From contig CAVUZJ010000009.1 of assembly GCA_963745975.1 (NCBI GenBank), positions 434,001 to 498,000 on the forward strand: a DNA stretch of 64,000 bases. The letters are read 5' to 3'. Made by a program: the position numbers and the translations under genes. Shown piece by piece: positions 1-9,656 of the stretch (position 1 is its first letter; every line of letters begins with the position of its first letter). Below the pieces are notes generated by a model. It was not told the DNA's origin. It did no database searches and saw nothing but the letters and a program-made list of their open reading frames with translations. This stretch comes from JAKAWQ01 sp963745975. GTDB taxonomy: Bacteria; Pseudomonadota; Alphaproteobacteria; Acetobacterales; Acetobacteraceae.

Positions 1-834
1 GAGCCCGAGCACGCCGAGCAGGAAGAGCGAGGCACCGAGCAGCATCAGGAAGGGATTGCCGATGAAGGGGACGCCGAACCAGACAACCCCGACGACGCCG
101 ATCAGGGCGACATCGGCGAGCCCGATCAGGAAGAAGGGGATTGTCTTGCCGAGAATGAACTCGAAGGAGCTGATCGGGCTCACCAGGATCTGCTCGAGCG
201 TGCCGACCTCGCGCTCGCGGACCACGGCGAAGGCCGTGAGGCCGACGATCTGCACCAGGACGAGCGTGCCGATGATGCCGGGGATGAAGAACCAGCGGTC
301 GTTGAGGCCGGGGTTGAACCAGGGCTGGTCCTCGAGCGAGAGGGTGACGGTTCCCGGCGCCGCGCCCACGCTCGCGGGAAGCACGCGGGTGGTCTCGTCG
401 GATTCGAAGATGGAGACGATCTGGCTCGCGTAGCCGAGCGCGATCAGCGCGGTGTTCGAGTTGGTGCCGTCGACGATCACCTGCAGCGGTGCCTCCCGCC
501 CGTTGTTGAAATCGGCGGCGAAGCCGGAATGGATGACGATCGCAAGCGCCGCGGTGCCCTCGTTCAGGTCGCGCGTGATCTCTCTCTGATCGGTAGCGAC
601 GTCCACGACATCGAAGATCGAGGTCGCGGTGAAGTGGGAAATGAGCGCGCGGCTGAGGGAGCTCTGGTCGAGGTCGAGGATCGCGGTCGAGACGTGGCTC
701 ACCGTGAAGGTCGCGGCGTAGCCGAAGGCGAAGAGCTGCACGAGCAGGGGCACGACGAGGCGAAACATCGCCCAGCGGTCGCGCCTGAGCTCCAGGAACT
801 CCTTCATCAGCATGACGCGGAGCCGCCCGAGCAT
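1..834 (-). CDS. ABC-2 type transporter permease (3' end outside window)
   Basis: Membrane permease of a drug or toxin efflux ABC transporter of the YbhR/YhhJ type. Translating the minus strand from the ATG at 834 gives a start MLGRLRVMLMKEFLELRRD, a first membrane segment (VVPLLVQLFAFGY), a long extracytoplasmic loop, then the family signature around FFIPGIIGTLVLVQIVGLTAF and REREVGTLEQILVSP, followed by further membrane segments. The reading frame stays open to base 1, so the C-terminus is missing. Its ATG overlaps the stop of the upstream permease (TGATG), so the two are translationally coupled. With that paralogue it would form the membrane part of the exporter energised by the two ATPases upstream. 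The substrate cannot be read from sequence. Confidence 0.9.
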   Translation of the reverse strand, partial: MLGRLRVMLMKEFLELRRDRWAMFRLVVPLLVQLFAFGYAATFTVSHVSTAILDLDQSSLSRALISHFTATSIFDVVDVATDQREITRDLNEGTAALAIVIHSGFAADFNNGREAPLQVIVDGTNSNTALIALGYASQIVSIFESDETTRVLPASVGAAPGTVTLSLEDQPWFNPGLNDRWFFIPGIIGTLVLVQIVGLTAFAVVREREVGTLEQILVSPISSFEFILGKTIPFFLIGLADVALIGVVGVVWFGVPFIGNPFLMLLGASLFLLGVLGL

Positions 835-1970
835 CAGTCGAGGCTCTTGCGGAAGGCGCGCGCGGCGACCCAGATGATGAAGGCCGCATAGAGCGAGAGT
901 GCCAGCATCGGGAAGGCGAGCTCGACGACGCCGCTGCCCTTGAGGAAGACCGCGCGCAGGATGCTCACATAGTACCGCGGATAGACGAGGAAGGTCAGCG
1001 CCCGGACCGGCGCCGGCATCTGGTCGATGGGGAAGGTGTAGCCGGAGAGCAGCGTCGTCGGCAGCATGGTGAGCACCAGCGCCACCTGGCTCGCGCCGAC
1101 CTGGCTTCGGATGCGCACCGAGATGAGATAGCCGATGCCGAGCACGACGAAGGTGAAGAGCGAGGTCGTCACGGCCAGGGTGACGACGCTGCCGAGAAAG
1201 GGGACGCGGAACCAGAAGATTGCGGCAGCGAGGCAGAAGGCGGCGTCGAAGAGGCCGATCGCGAAATAGGGGATGAGCTTGCCGAGCATCAGCTCGAGCG
1301 GCTGCACCGGGGTCGAGATGAGCTGCTCCATCGTCCCGCGCTCCCACTCGCGCGAGATGGTGAGAGAGGTGAGCTGGGCGCCGACGAGGGCGAGGATCAC
1401 CGCGACTACGCCCGGAATGATGAAGTTGCCGGAATCGAGCCCCTCGTTGAACCAGACGCGCGGCTCGAAATCGACGACGCCGACGCGGGCGAGCGGGGCG
1501 CCGTGCGAGCCCGCCCAGCGTGCGGCGAAATCCGCCGAGGCGAGCTGGATCACGCCCTGGGCGTAGCCGATGGCGATATTGGTGGTGTTGGTGTCGGTCG
1601 CGTCGAAGATCGTCTGCACGGTGGCCTGGCCCGTGTCGGCAAGCACGCGCGAGAAATCGACCGGGATGACCATCGCGGCGATGCACTGGCCGCGATCCAT
1701 CGCCGTTCCTAAGGAGGCCTCGTCCGGCAGCGCGGCGGTGATCGCGAACCAGCCGGAGGCGATGAAATCCTGAACGAGCGCGTGGCTCGTGGCGCTGTTC
1801 TCCTGGTCCTCGACGCAAAGCGGCACGCGGCGGATATCGAGGCTCACGCCGTAGCCGAGCAGCACCATCTGCATGAGCGGCATGAGCAGCGCGACCGAGA
1901 GGCTGCGCGGGTCCCGCCAGACCTGGAGGAATTCCTTGAAGGCGAGTGCCAGGATGCGGCGAAGGCTCAT
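834..1970 (-). CDS. ABC-2 type transporter permease
   Basis: 378-residue permease, paralogue of the downstream partial gene. It has an N-terminal amphipathic start (RRILALAFKEFLQVWRDPRS), one membrane segment (LLMPLMQMVLLGYGVSL), a large periplasmic domain of roughly 150 residues, then five C-terminal membrane segments including the ABC-2 signature SREWERGTMEQLISTP near residues 225-240. The YbhF-S-R and YhiI-RbbA-YhhJ systems have this layout. The ATG at 1970 was chosen because it overlaps the stop of the ATPase gene (ATGA) and matches the usual N-terminus. It lies fourth after the regulator gene in a six-gene efflux operon. Confidence 0.92.
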   Translation of the reverse strand: MSLRRILALAFKEFLQVWRDPRSLSVALLMPLMQMVLLGYGVSLDIRRVPLCVEDQENSATSHALVQDFIASGWFAITAALPDEASLGTAMDRGQCIAAMVIPVDFSRVLADTGQATVQTIFDATDTNTTNIAIGYAQGVIQLASADFAARWAGSHGAPLARVGVVDFEPRVWFNEGLDSGNFIIPGVVAVILALVGAQLTSLTISREWERGTMEQLISTPVQPLELMLGKLIPYFAIGLFDAAFCLAAAIFWFRVPFLGSVVTLAVTTSLFTFVVLGIGYLISVRIRSQVGASQVALVLTMLPTTLLSGYTFPIDQMPAPVRALTFLVYPRYYVSILRAVFLKGSGVVELAFPMLALSLYAAFIIWVAARAFRKSLD

Positions 1971-2917
1971 GGCGCGGCCGGGATGTGCTGGGCGCGGGTG
2001 ACGAGGCTGACGAAGGCGTCCTCGAGGCTCGGCGCGATCGGCCGCGGCGGCTCGGCGTGGACCGAGGCGGCGGCGAGCAGGGAGGGGAGATGGGCCGCTG
2101 CGGTTGCGTCGGCGAGGAGCACGTGCAGGCGGTCGCCGAAGACGTTCGCCTCGATCACGCCCGGGGCGGCGCGGAGGATGGAAAGTGCCGCGCCGAGCGG
2201 GGCGCACGCGAGCTCGAACAGCACGCCGCCGAGCGCGTGGCCGCGAAGCTCGCTCGGCGTGCCGATCGCGGCGAGCTTTCCGCGGTCGATCAAGGCGACG
2301 CGATTGCAGTATTCGGCCTCGTCCATGTAGTGGGTCGAGACGAGGATGGTGACGCCGCCGCCGGCAAGCTCGTGGATGAGGTCCCAGAAGCGCCGCCTGG
2401 CCTCCGGCTCGACGCCCGAGGTCGGCTCGTCGAGGAAGAGCACGGGCGGGCGATGGAGGATGGCGCAGCCGAGGGCGAGCCGCTGCTTCCAGCCGCCGGC
2501 GAGCGTGTCCACCAGCGCGTCCTCGCGCCCTTCGAGCCCGGCCATGGTGATGGCGAAGCGCATCCGCTCCACCATCTCGGCCCGCTTCACGCTGTAGAGG
2601 CCGCCGAAGAAGCGGAGGTTCTCGCGCACGGTGAGATCGCCGTAGAGCGAGAATTTCTGCGACATGTAGCCGATATGCGCACGCACCGCCTCGGGTTTGC
2701 GGGCGACGTCGTAGCCGGCGACGAAGGCGCGGCCGGCACTCGGGCGAAGCAGCCCGCAGAGCATGCGGATGGTGGTCGATTTGCCGGCCCCGTTGGGGCC
2801 GATGAAGCCCATCACCTCGCCGCCCGCGATCGCGAGGTCGATATGATCGACGGCGGTGAACCGGCCGAAGATCTTCGTCAGCCCCTCGGCAAGGACGGCC
2901 GGGCCGGTGCCGCTCAT
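1967..2917 (-). CDS. ABC transporter ATP-binding protein
   Basis: 316-residue ATPase of the DrrA/CcmA type that drives the adjacent ABC-2 permeases. Walker A is GPNGAGKST (about residues 39-47), the Q-loop region is YMSQKFSLYGDLTV, the signature appears as DTLAGGWKQRLALG (an altered LSGG-type motif), Walker B is PVLFLDEPTSGVEP and the switch histidine is in VSTHYMDEAE. The C-terminal 70 residues are a typical DUF4162-like extension. The ATG at 2917 overlaps the stop of the preceding ATPase (ATGA), and its own stop overlaps the permease ATG. In E. coli YbhF the two ATPase domains are fused in one polypeptide; here they are separate genes. Confidence 0.93.
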   Translation of the reverse strand: MSGTGPAVLAEGLTKIFGRFTAVDHIDLAIAGGEVMGFIGPNGAGKSTTIRMLCGLLRPSAGRAFVAGYDVARKPEAVRAHIGYMSQKFSLYGDLTVRENLRFFGGLYSVKRAEMVERMRFAITMAGLEGREDALVDTLAGGWKQRLALGCAILHRPPVLFLDEPTSGVEPEARRRFWDLIHELAGGGVTILVSTHYMDEAEYCNRVALIDRGKLAAIGTPSELRGHALGGVLFELACAPLGAALSILRAAPGVIEANVFGDRLHVLLADATAAAHLPSLLAAASVHAEPPRPIAPSLEDAFVSLVTRAQHIPAAP

Positions 2918-3849
2918 GCCGTGCCTTGCGCGCCTACCAGGGCGACGAAGACATCCTCGATGCCGGGCTCGACGCGGACGATCCCGCCGTGCGGGATGCC
3001 GTGCTCGGCGAGCCGCGCAGAAAGGAGCGGCATTGCACGCTCCGCATTCTCCACGCGCACATGGACGCGATCTCCCATCAGGAGAAGGCCGAGCACGCCC
3101 TCCGCCCCCGCGAGTGCCGCGCGCACCGCGCGCGGATCGGGGGCGGGCACCGCAAGCAGCGCGCCCGGCATCGCCTGCTTGAGGCGGGAAGGCGTGTCGC
3201 ATCGGCGAATCTCGCCCGCGTGCAGGAGAGCGAGGCGCGTGCAGCGCTCGGCCTCGTCCATGTACGCGGTCGAGAGCACGATCGCCACGCCCTCCTCGCG
3301 CAGATCGTAGAGGATCGCCCAGAAATCCCGGCGCGAGATCGGATCGACGCCGGTGGTGGGCTCGTCGAGCAGCAGCACGCGCGGAGTGTGGATGAGCGCG
3401 CAGATGAGCCCGAGCTTCTGCTTCATCCCGCCCGAGAGGTTGCCGGCGAGGCGGCTCTGGAAGGGCTGGAGCGCAGCCGCCTCCAGCAGCTCCGCGGCCC
3501 GTTCGACGCGGCGCTTGCGCGGCACGGCGAAAAGCTCCGCATAGAAGCGGATATTCTCCGCGACCGTGAGGTCCTCGTAGAGGCCGAAGCGCTGCGGCAT
3601 GTAGCTGAGACGCGGCTTGGCGCGCTCGGGCTCGGCCACGACGTCGATCCCGTCGAGCACGATCGTGCCTGCGTGCGGCGGCAGCACGCCGGCGAGCATG
3701 CGCATGACGGTCGTCTTGCCGGCGCCGTCCGGCCCGACGAGCCCGAAGATTTCTCCGGGCTCCACGGCGAAGCTCACGCCGTTGACCGCAACGAGCGCGC
3801 CGAAGCGGCGGGTGAGGCCGCCGACTGCGACTGCCTCGGTCGTCGGCAC
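2914..3849 (-). CDS. ABC transporter ATP-binding protein
   Basis: 311-residue ABC ATPase, first of two in the operon. Walker A reads GPDGAGKTT, the signature NLSGGMKQKLGL, Walker B RVLLLDEPTTGVDP, and the switch region VLSTAYMDEAERC has alanine where histidine is usual (STH to STA). Loss of the switch histidine suggests a degenerate site, as in asymmetric ABC pairs in which only one nucleotide site hydrolyses; the partner downstream keeps STH. The start is GTG at 3849, four bases after the adaptor gene stop. Functional pairing with the next ATPase is inferred from overlap and domain type. Confidence 0.92.
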   Translation of the reverse strand: MPTTEAVAVGGLTRRFGALVAVNGVSFAVEPGEIFGLVGPDGAGKTTVMRMLAGVLPPHAGTIVLDGIDVVAEPERAKPRLSYMPQRFGLYEDLTVAENIRFYAELFAVPRKRRVERAAELLEAAALQPFQSRLAGNLSGGMKQKLGLICALIHTPRVLLLDEPTTGVDPISRRDFWAILYDLREEGVAIVLSTAYMDEAERCTRLALLHAGEIRRCDTPSRLKQAMPGALLAVPAPDPRAVRAALAGAEGVLGLLLMGDRVHVRVENAERAMPLLSARLAEHGIPHGGIVRVEPGIEDVFVALVGAQGTA

Positions 3850-3853
3850 GGCC

Positions 3854-4855
3854 TCACTCCCCCGATGGGAGCAGGGGAATGGTCGCGTCGGCCGGCATGC
3901 CGGGCAAAAGCTCGTGCGTCGGGTTGTCGATGTCGATGCGGATGCGATAGACGAGCGTCACGCGCTCCGCGTGCGTCTCGACGGTCTTCGGCGTGAACTC
4001 GGCGTCGGCCGAGATGAAGCCGATGCGGCCGTGATATTTCTTTCCCTGGTAGGTGTCGGTGGTGACGGCGACGTCCTCGCCGAGCCGCACCTTGCCGAGA
4101 TCCGGCTCGTTCACGTAGGCGCGGAGCCAGACATGGTCGAGATCGTCGAGAGTAAAGATCGCGACCCCCGGCCCGGCGAGCTCGCCGAGCTCCGCCTCGC
4201 GCACCGCGATCACGCCGCTGAAGGGCGCGCGCAGCGTCGCGTAGGAAAGCGTCACCTCGTCCTGCCTCAGCTTCTGCGCGGCGGTGGCGACGTTGGCCTG
4301 CTGCAGCGTGAGCGTGCGCTCGGCGACCGTGACCATTGCCTGGTCATGGGCGAGATTCGCCGCGGACTGGGCCTCGGCGGTGAAGGCGAGGTCGCGCACC
4401 TGCTGGGTGCCGGTGTGGGCCTGGAGCAAGGTCTCGGCGCGCGTATAATCGAGCTTTTTCTCCGCGAGATCGTACTGATCGCTGTCGACGTTCTGCCGGG
4501 CAGCGGCGAGCAGCGCCTGGCTCACCGAGAGCTGCGCATGGGTGGCAGTGAGGCTCGCGCGGTCGATATCGACCTGGCGCTGGTAGATCCGGTCGTCCAC
4601 CCGGGCGAGCACGGTGCCGGCGGCGACGCGCGCGCCTTCGTCGAAGGGGAGGAAGACGATCGGCGCCTGAACGTCGGTAAAGCTCAGCACGCTCTCATGC
4701 GCCTCGATGTTTCCGGAGACGGTGACCGCGGGCGGGCCGGCGGGCGGGCCGAAGACGGCGCGCCAGGAAGCGGGCCAGCTTCCGAGCGCCGCGGCCGCGC
4801 CGCCCGCCACGGCGAGGGCGAGCACGATCAACAAGAGGAGGCGCCCGCGCTTCAT
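3854..4855 (-). CDS. HlyD/YbhG-family periplasmic adaptor protein
   Basis: 333-residue membrane-fusion protein linking the inner-membrane ABC exporter to the periplasm or an outer-membrane channel. Residues 1-30 are an N-terminal membrane anchor (LLLLIVLALAVAGGAAAAL). A lipoyl half-motif follows (VTVSGNIEAHES), then a coiled-coil hairpin of about 110 residues rich in Ala, Gln and Leu, the second lipoyl half (LRAPFSGVIAVREAELGE) and a beta-barrel (KYHGRIGFISADAEFTPK). Its ATG overlaps the TetR stop. It lies between the repressor and the ATPases, the usual order in YbhGFSR-like operons. Confidence 0.93.
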   Translation of the reverse strand: MKRGRLLLLIVLALAVAGGAAAALGSWPASWRAVFGPPAGPPAVTVSGNIEAHESVLSFTDVQAPIVFLPFDEGARVAAGTVLARVDDRIYQRQVDIDRASLTATHAQLSVSQALLAAARQNVDSDQYDLAEKKLDYTRAETLLQAHTGTQQVRDLAFTAEAQSAANLAHDQAMVTVAERTLTLQQANVATAAQKLRQDEVTLSYATLRAPFSGVIAVREAELGELAGPGVAIFTLDDLDHVWLRAYVNEPDLGKVRLGEDVAVTTDTYQGKKYHGRIGFISADAEFTPKTVETHAERVTLVYRIRIDIDNPTHELLPGMPADATIPLLPSGE

Positions 4856-5481
4856 GGCGCGAGGCCGCGGGAGAGCATCTCGAGATGCGCCGCGAGGATC
4901 GCGCCAGGGTCCAGCGGCAGCGCCCCGTGGCGGGCGAAGGAGGTGCGCCAGAGCAGGAGAAGGAGGATCGGGGCCACGAAGAGCGGCACCACGGATGGGA
5001 CATCGAGGGGCCGGAATTCCCCGCGCTCGACGCCGCGCGCGAGCACGGAGGCGATGAGCCGCCAGCCGCGCGAGGCGACCTCCTCGGCGTAGAAGCGCGC
5101 GATCCGGGGGAAGTTGCCGGATTCCGTGAGCACGAGCTTGGGGATGACGGCGAGGTCGCTCTCGCTGAGCGAGAGCATGCGCCGGGCGATCTCGCCGAGC
5201 AGCGCGGCCGCGGAGCCGGTGTGGGAAGCCGCCATCGCCTCCATCGCCGCGATGTTGGGCACCACGCCCTGGCGGACGACGGCGCGGAAGAGCGCCTCCT
5301 TGGTCGGGAAGTAGAGATAGATCGTGCCCTTGCTGAGCCCGGCGCGGCGGGCGACGTCCTCGAGGCGGGTGGCGGCGAAGCCGTGCTCGGCAAAGAGGGC
5401 GAGAGCGGCGGCGAGGATTTCGCCGGGACGGGCTTCCTTGCGGCGGGTGCGGCGGGGCGGCGGGGCAGCGAGCGTGGGCAT
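4852..5481 (-). CDS. TetR/AcrR family transcriptional regulator
   Basis: 209-residue repressor. The N-terminal helix-turn-helix spans about residues 18-65, with the classic recognition segment RAGLSKGTIYLYFPTKEAL. The remaining 140 residues are the variable ligand-binding domain, including a hydrophobic stretch VVPLFVAPILLLLLW. It heads the efflux operon and overlaps the adaptor gene by 4 bp, so it probably autoregulates the whole operon through the palindrome just upstream. The inducer is unknown. Confidence 0.93.
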   Translation of the reverse strand: MPTLAAPPPRRTRRKEARPGEILAAALALFAEHGFAATRLEDVARRAGLSKGTIYLYFPTKEALFRAVVRQGVVPNIAAMEAMAASHTGSAAALLGEIARRMLSLSESDLAVIPKLVLTESGNFPRIARFYAEEVASRGWRLIASVLARGVERGEFRPLDVPSVVPLFVAPILLLLLWRTSFARHGALPLDPGAILAAHLEMLSRGLAP

Positions 5482-5488
5482 GGGGCGA

Positions 5489-5512
5489 TAATTACTATCC
5501 GGTCAGTTATTA
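5489..5512 (-). promoter_or_regulatory. Palindromic operator upstream of the TetR gene
   Basis: An AT-rich island in otherwise GC-rich DNA, 8 bp upstream of the TetR ATG. The arms TAATTACT and AGTTATTA are inverted repeats matching at 7 of 8 positions around ATCCGGTC. Size, symmetry and position fit a TetR-family operator controlling the efflux operon. This is inferred; no binding data exist. Confidence 0.55.
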
Positions 5513-5659
5513 ACCAACAGCCGAAATGCCGGGTCTCCAGCTTCTCCGCGGTGCGGAGAAGCCCGAAGCTAAGGGCGGGGCGACGGCGGGGCCTTGACCT
5601 GGGTCAACCGCGCGGCGTCGGAGGCACGCGGTCAAAGCTGGGGGCGCGAGGCCCCGGCT

Positions 5660-6463
5660 TCAGCGGATCAGGCCGGTGAGCGGGCTCGAGGGGTCGGCGC
5701 CGAGGCGGCGGGGGATGCGGCCGGAGAGATAGGCAAGACGGCCGGCCGAGACGGCTGCCTTCATGGCGCGGGCCATGCCGACCGGGTCCTTCGCTTGCGC
5801 GATCGCGGAATTGACCAGCACCGCGGTGCAGCCGAGCTCCATCGCCACCGTCGCGTCCGAGGCGGTGCCGACGCCGGCATCGACGATCAGCGGCACCCTC
5901 GCCTGCTCGATCAGCATGTGGATCATCGCCGGGTTCTGCACCCCGAGGCCGGAGCCGATCGGCGCGCCGAGCGGCATGATCGCGGCACAGCCCATCTCCT
6001 CGAGCCGCTTCGCCGCCACCGGATCGTCGCTGCAATAGACCATCACCTCGAACCCGTCCGCGAGCAGCGCCTTCGCCGCCGCGAAGGTGGCCGGCATGTC
6101 CGGATAGAGCGTTGGCGGGGGCCCGAGCACCTCGAGCTTGACGAGCGTCCAGCCGCCCGCCTCGCGGGCGAGGCGGAGCGTGCGCACCGCGTCCTCCGCG
6201 GTGTGGCAGCCGGCGGTGTTCGGGAGATAGGTGTAGCGCTTCGGATCGACATGGTCCTGGAGCATCGGCGCCTTGGGATCGGCGAGGTTCACCCGCCGCA
6301 CCGCCACCGTGACGATCTCCGCCCCGCTTGCCTCCAGCGCGGCCGCGGTCTGCCCGAAATCCTTGTATTTGCCGGTGCCGACGATCAGGCGCGAGCGGAA
6401 GCTGCGGCCGGCGACCGTCCAGCCATCCTCGGTCGCCGCTTCGCGGGGCGCGACCACGTCCAT
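5660..6463 (-). CDS. thiG: Thiazole synthase ThiG
   Basis: 267-residue TIM-barrel enzyme that condenses 1-deoxy-D-xylulose 5-phosphate, dehydroglycine and ThiS-thiocarboxylate to the thiazole phosphate of thiamine. Family signatures are visible: FRSRLIVGTGKY near the N-terminus, the Schiff-base lysine region WTLVKLEVLGPPPTLYPD, and the phosphate-binding end VPLIVDAGVGTASDAT / LVNSAIAQAKDPVGMA. Length is normal. It follows thiS by one base. The 178 bp downstream hold no gene, but there is a perfect small palindrome TTGACCTGGGTCAA at 5594-5607. Confidence 0.96.
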   Translation of the reverse strand: MDVVAPREAATEDGWTVAGRSFRSRLIVGTGKYKDFGQTAAALEASGAEIVTVAVRRVNLADPKAPMLQDHVDPKRYTYLPNTAGCHTAEDAVRTLRLAREAGGWTLVKLEVLGPPPTLYPDMPATFAAAKALLADGFEVMVYCSDDPVAAKRLEEMGCAAIMPLGAPIGSGLGVQNPAMIHMLIEQARVPLIVDAGVGTASDATVAMELGCTAVLVNSAIAQAKDPVGMARAMKAAVSAGRLAYLSGRIPRRLGADPSSPLTGLIR

Positions 6464-6464
6464 C

Positions 6465-6677
6465 TCAACCGCCTCCGATGAAATGCACGATCTCGAGCCG
6501 ATCGCCGGCGGCGAGCCAAGTCTCGCCGTAGCGCGAGCGCGGCACGATCTCGAGATTGCGCTCGATCGCGACCTTGCGCGCCTCGAGCCCGAGATGGGCG
6601 AGAAGCCCGGCGACCGAGAGAAGCTCGGGGAGCGTGCACGCCTCCCCGTTCAGGGTAAGGGTCAGTTCCTCCGCCAT
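6465..6677 (-). CDS. thiS: Sulfur carrier protein ThiS
   Basis: 70-residue ubiquitin-like protein ending in the required Gly-Gly (IVHFIGGG), whose C-terminus is activated to a thiocarboxylate to donate sulfur to thiazole synthase. The N-terminus ELTLTLNGEACTLPELLSVA matches the beta-grasp fold. It is transcribed with thiG (one base apart). No thiO, thiE or thiF lies nearby. The 81 bp to aroQ, divergently oriented, must contain both promoters. Confidence 0.95.
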   Translation of the reverse strand: MAEELTLTLNGEACTLPELLSVAGLLAHLGLEARKVAIERNLEIVPRSRYGETWLAAGDRLEIVHFIGGG

Positions 6678-6758
6678 GAGCCGAGTATGGGGAGCCGGAT
6701 GACGGGCAGCAAGGAGGGCCCGTTGGACCGGCAGACGCGGCTGTGGTAGGGCCCGCCC

Positions 6759-7211
6759 ATGGCGCTGCCCCTGATTTCGGTCCTCAACGGGCCGAACATG
6801 AATATGCTAGGCCTGCGCGAGCCGGAACGCTACGGAACGGCGACGCTCGACGATGTCGAGCAGCTCTGCGCCGAGGCCGCCGAGCAGCTCGGCCTCGCGA
6901 TCGACTTCCGCCAGACCAACAGCGAGGGCGAGATCGTCTCCTGGGTGCAGGAATGCCGCGGCCGGGCGGCGGGCATCGTTATCAACCCGGCCGGCTACAC
7001 CAACACCTCGATCGCGCTGATGGACGCGCTGCTCGCCGTCGAGCTGCCGGTGATCGAAGTGCACGTGACGAACATCCACCGGCGCGAGGAATTCCGCCAC
7101 CGCTCCTTCGTCTCGCTCGCCGCGGACGGCGTCATCTGCGGGCTCGGCGTGCAGGGCTATCGGCTCGCCCTGATCGCGATGGCCGAGCTCCTGGAGGAGA
7201 CGGCGGAATGA
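6759..7211 (+). CDS. aroQ: 3-dehydroquinate dehydratase, type II
   Basis: 150-residue dodecameric dehydroquinase of the shikimate pathway. The N-terminal signature is LNGPNMNMLGLREPERYG, carrying the active-site lid Arg and Tyr. NPAGYTNTSIAL follows; most homologues read YTHTS, so the His to Asn change is worth noting. The catalytic His region is EVHVTNIHRREEFRHRS. Its stop overlaps the accB start (ATGA), giving the aroQ-accB-accC arrangement common in Alphaproteobacteria. Confidence 0.95.
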   Translation: MALPLISVLNGPNMNMLGLREPERYGTATLDDVEQLCAEAAEQLGLAIDFRQTNSEGEIVSWVQECRGRAAGIVINPAGYTNTSIALMDALLAVELPVIEVHVTNIHRREEFRHRSFVSLAADGVICGLGVQGYRLALIAMAELLEETAE

Positions 7212-7657
7212 GCGCGCTGCCGTTCGACCCGGACGCGATTCGGGCGCTCGCCGCCCTGCTCAAGGAGACCGGCCTCACCGAGATCGAGGTCGCCGAGAAG
7301 GAGGGCCGCATCCGCGTCGCCCGCCAGCCCTCCCAGGCCGTGCCGGCGGCCGCCGCGGCGGCGCGCACCCCCGCTCCCCTCCCCGCTGCCGAAATGGCGG
7401 ACGCGGAGGATGCGGCGAACCATCCGGGCGCGATCAAGAGCCCGATGGTCGGCATTGTCTATCTCGCGCCGGATCCGGGTGCGGCCCCGTTCGTGGCACT
7501 CGGCCAGGACGTCGAGGCGGGCCAGACGCTCCTGCTCGTCGAGGCGATGAAGACCTTCAACCAGATCAAGGCGCCGCGAGCGGGACGGCTTGCCCGCATC
7601 CTCGTCCGCTCGGGCACCCCGGTGGAATACGGCGAGCCGCTGATGATCCTGGAGTAG
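7208..7657 (+). CDS. accB: Acetyl-CoA carboxylase biotin carboxyl carrier protein
   Basis: 149-residue carrier subunit of acetyl-CoA carboxylase. The N-terminal region ends at about residue 40, followed by a Pro/Ala-rich linker and the biotinyl domain (residues 75-149) with the biotin-attachment motif LLLVEAMKTFNQIKAP, where the lysine of EAMK is modified. The ATG at 7208 overlaps the aroQ stop. accC follows after 30 bp with its own Shine-Dalgarno-like region, so the three genes are probably one transcript feeding fatty acid synthesis. Confidence 0.95.
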   Translation: MSALPFDPDAIRALAALLKETGLTEIEVAEKEGRIRVARQPSQAVPAAAAAARTPAPLPAAEMADAEDAANHPGAIKSPMVGIVYLAPDPGAAPFVALGQDVEAGQTLLLVEAMKTFNQIKAPRAGRLARILVRSGTPVEYGEPLMILE

Positions 7658-7687
7658 CGACCGGGAAATACCCGAGCGGACGACAGC

Positions 7688-9031
<1,344 letters not shown>

Positions 9032-9656
9032 AGCCGCGCCAGCACCGCTTCGACGCCGGGCAATACCTCGAAGAGATTGCGCGCCGAAGCCTCGGCGAAG
9101 CCTTGCGCGATCGCCGCCTCGATGCAGGCGACGAAGGCGGCGGCGGAGTCCGCGACGTCGCAGATCAGCACCGGCTTGGCGTGCAGCCCGAGCTGCCGCC
9201 AGCTCACCATCTCGATCGTCTCGTCGAGCGTGCCGAGGCCGCCGGGCAAGGCGATGAAGGCATCGGCGAGGTCGAACATGCGCTGCTTGCGGCTTGCCAG
9301 ATCGCGCGTCACGACCTGGCCGGAGAGGCCGGGATGGGCGATCTCGGGCTTGCGCAGCCCCTCGGGAATGACGCCCACGATGCGCCCGCCGACGGCCAGC
9401 ACGGCATCGGCGAGCGCGCCCATCAGGCCGATCTGCCCGCCGCCATAAACGACGCCGATCCCCGCCTCGGCCAGCCGCCGGCCGAGCGTGGCCGCGGCAC
9501 GGCGGAAGGCGGGATCGACGCCGTCGCGCGAGCCGCAGAAAACGGCAACGGTGCGAACGAGAGCCATTAGATCGTCGTACGCGCGCGCCGCCCGGAAGGC
9601 CAGAGGCCCTTGCTCCTTTTCCCGGACGCGTTGCCACGTCCCCGGCGCGGAAGCTA

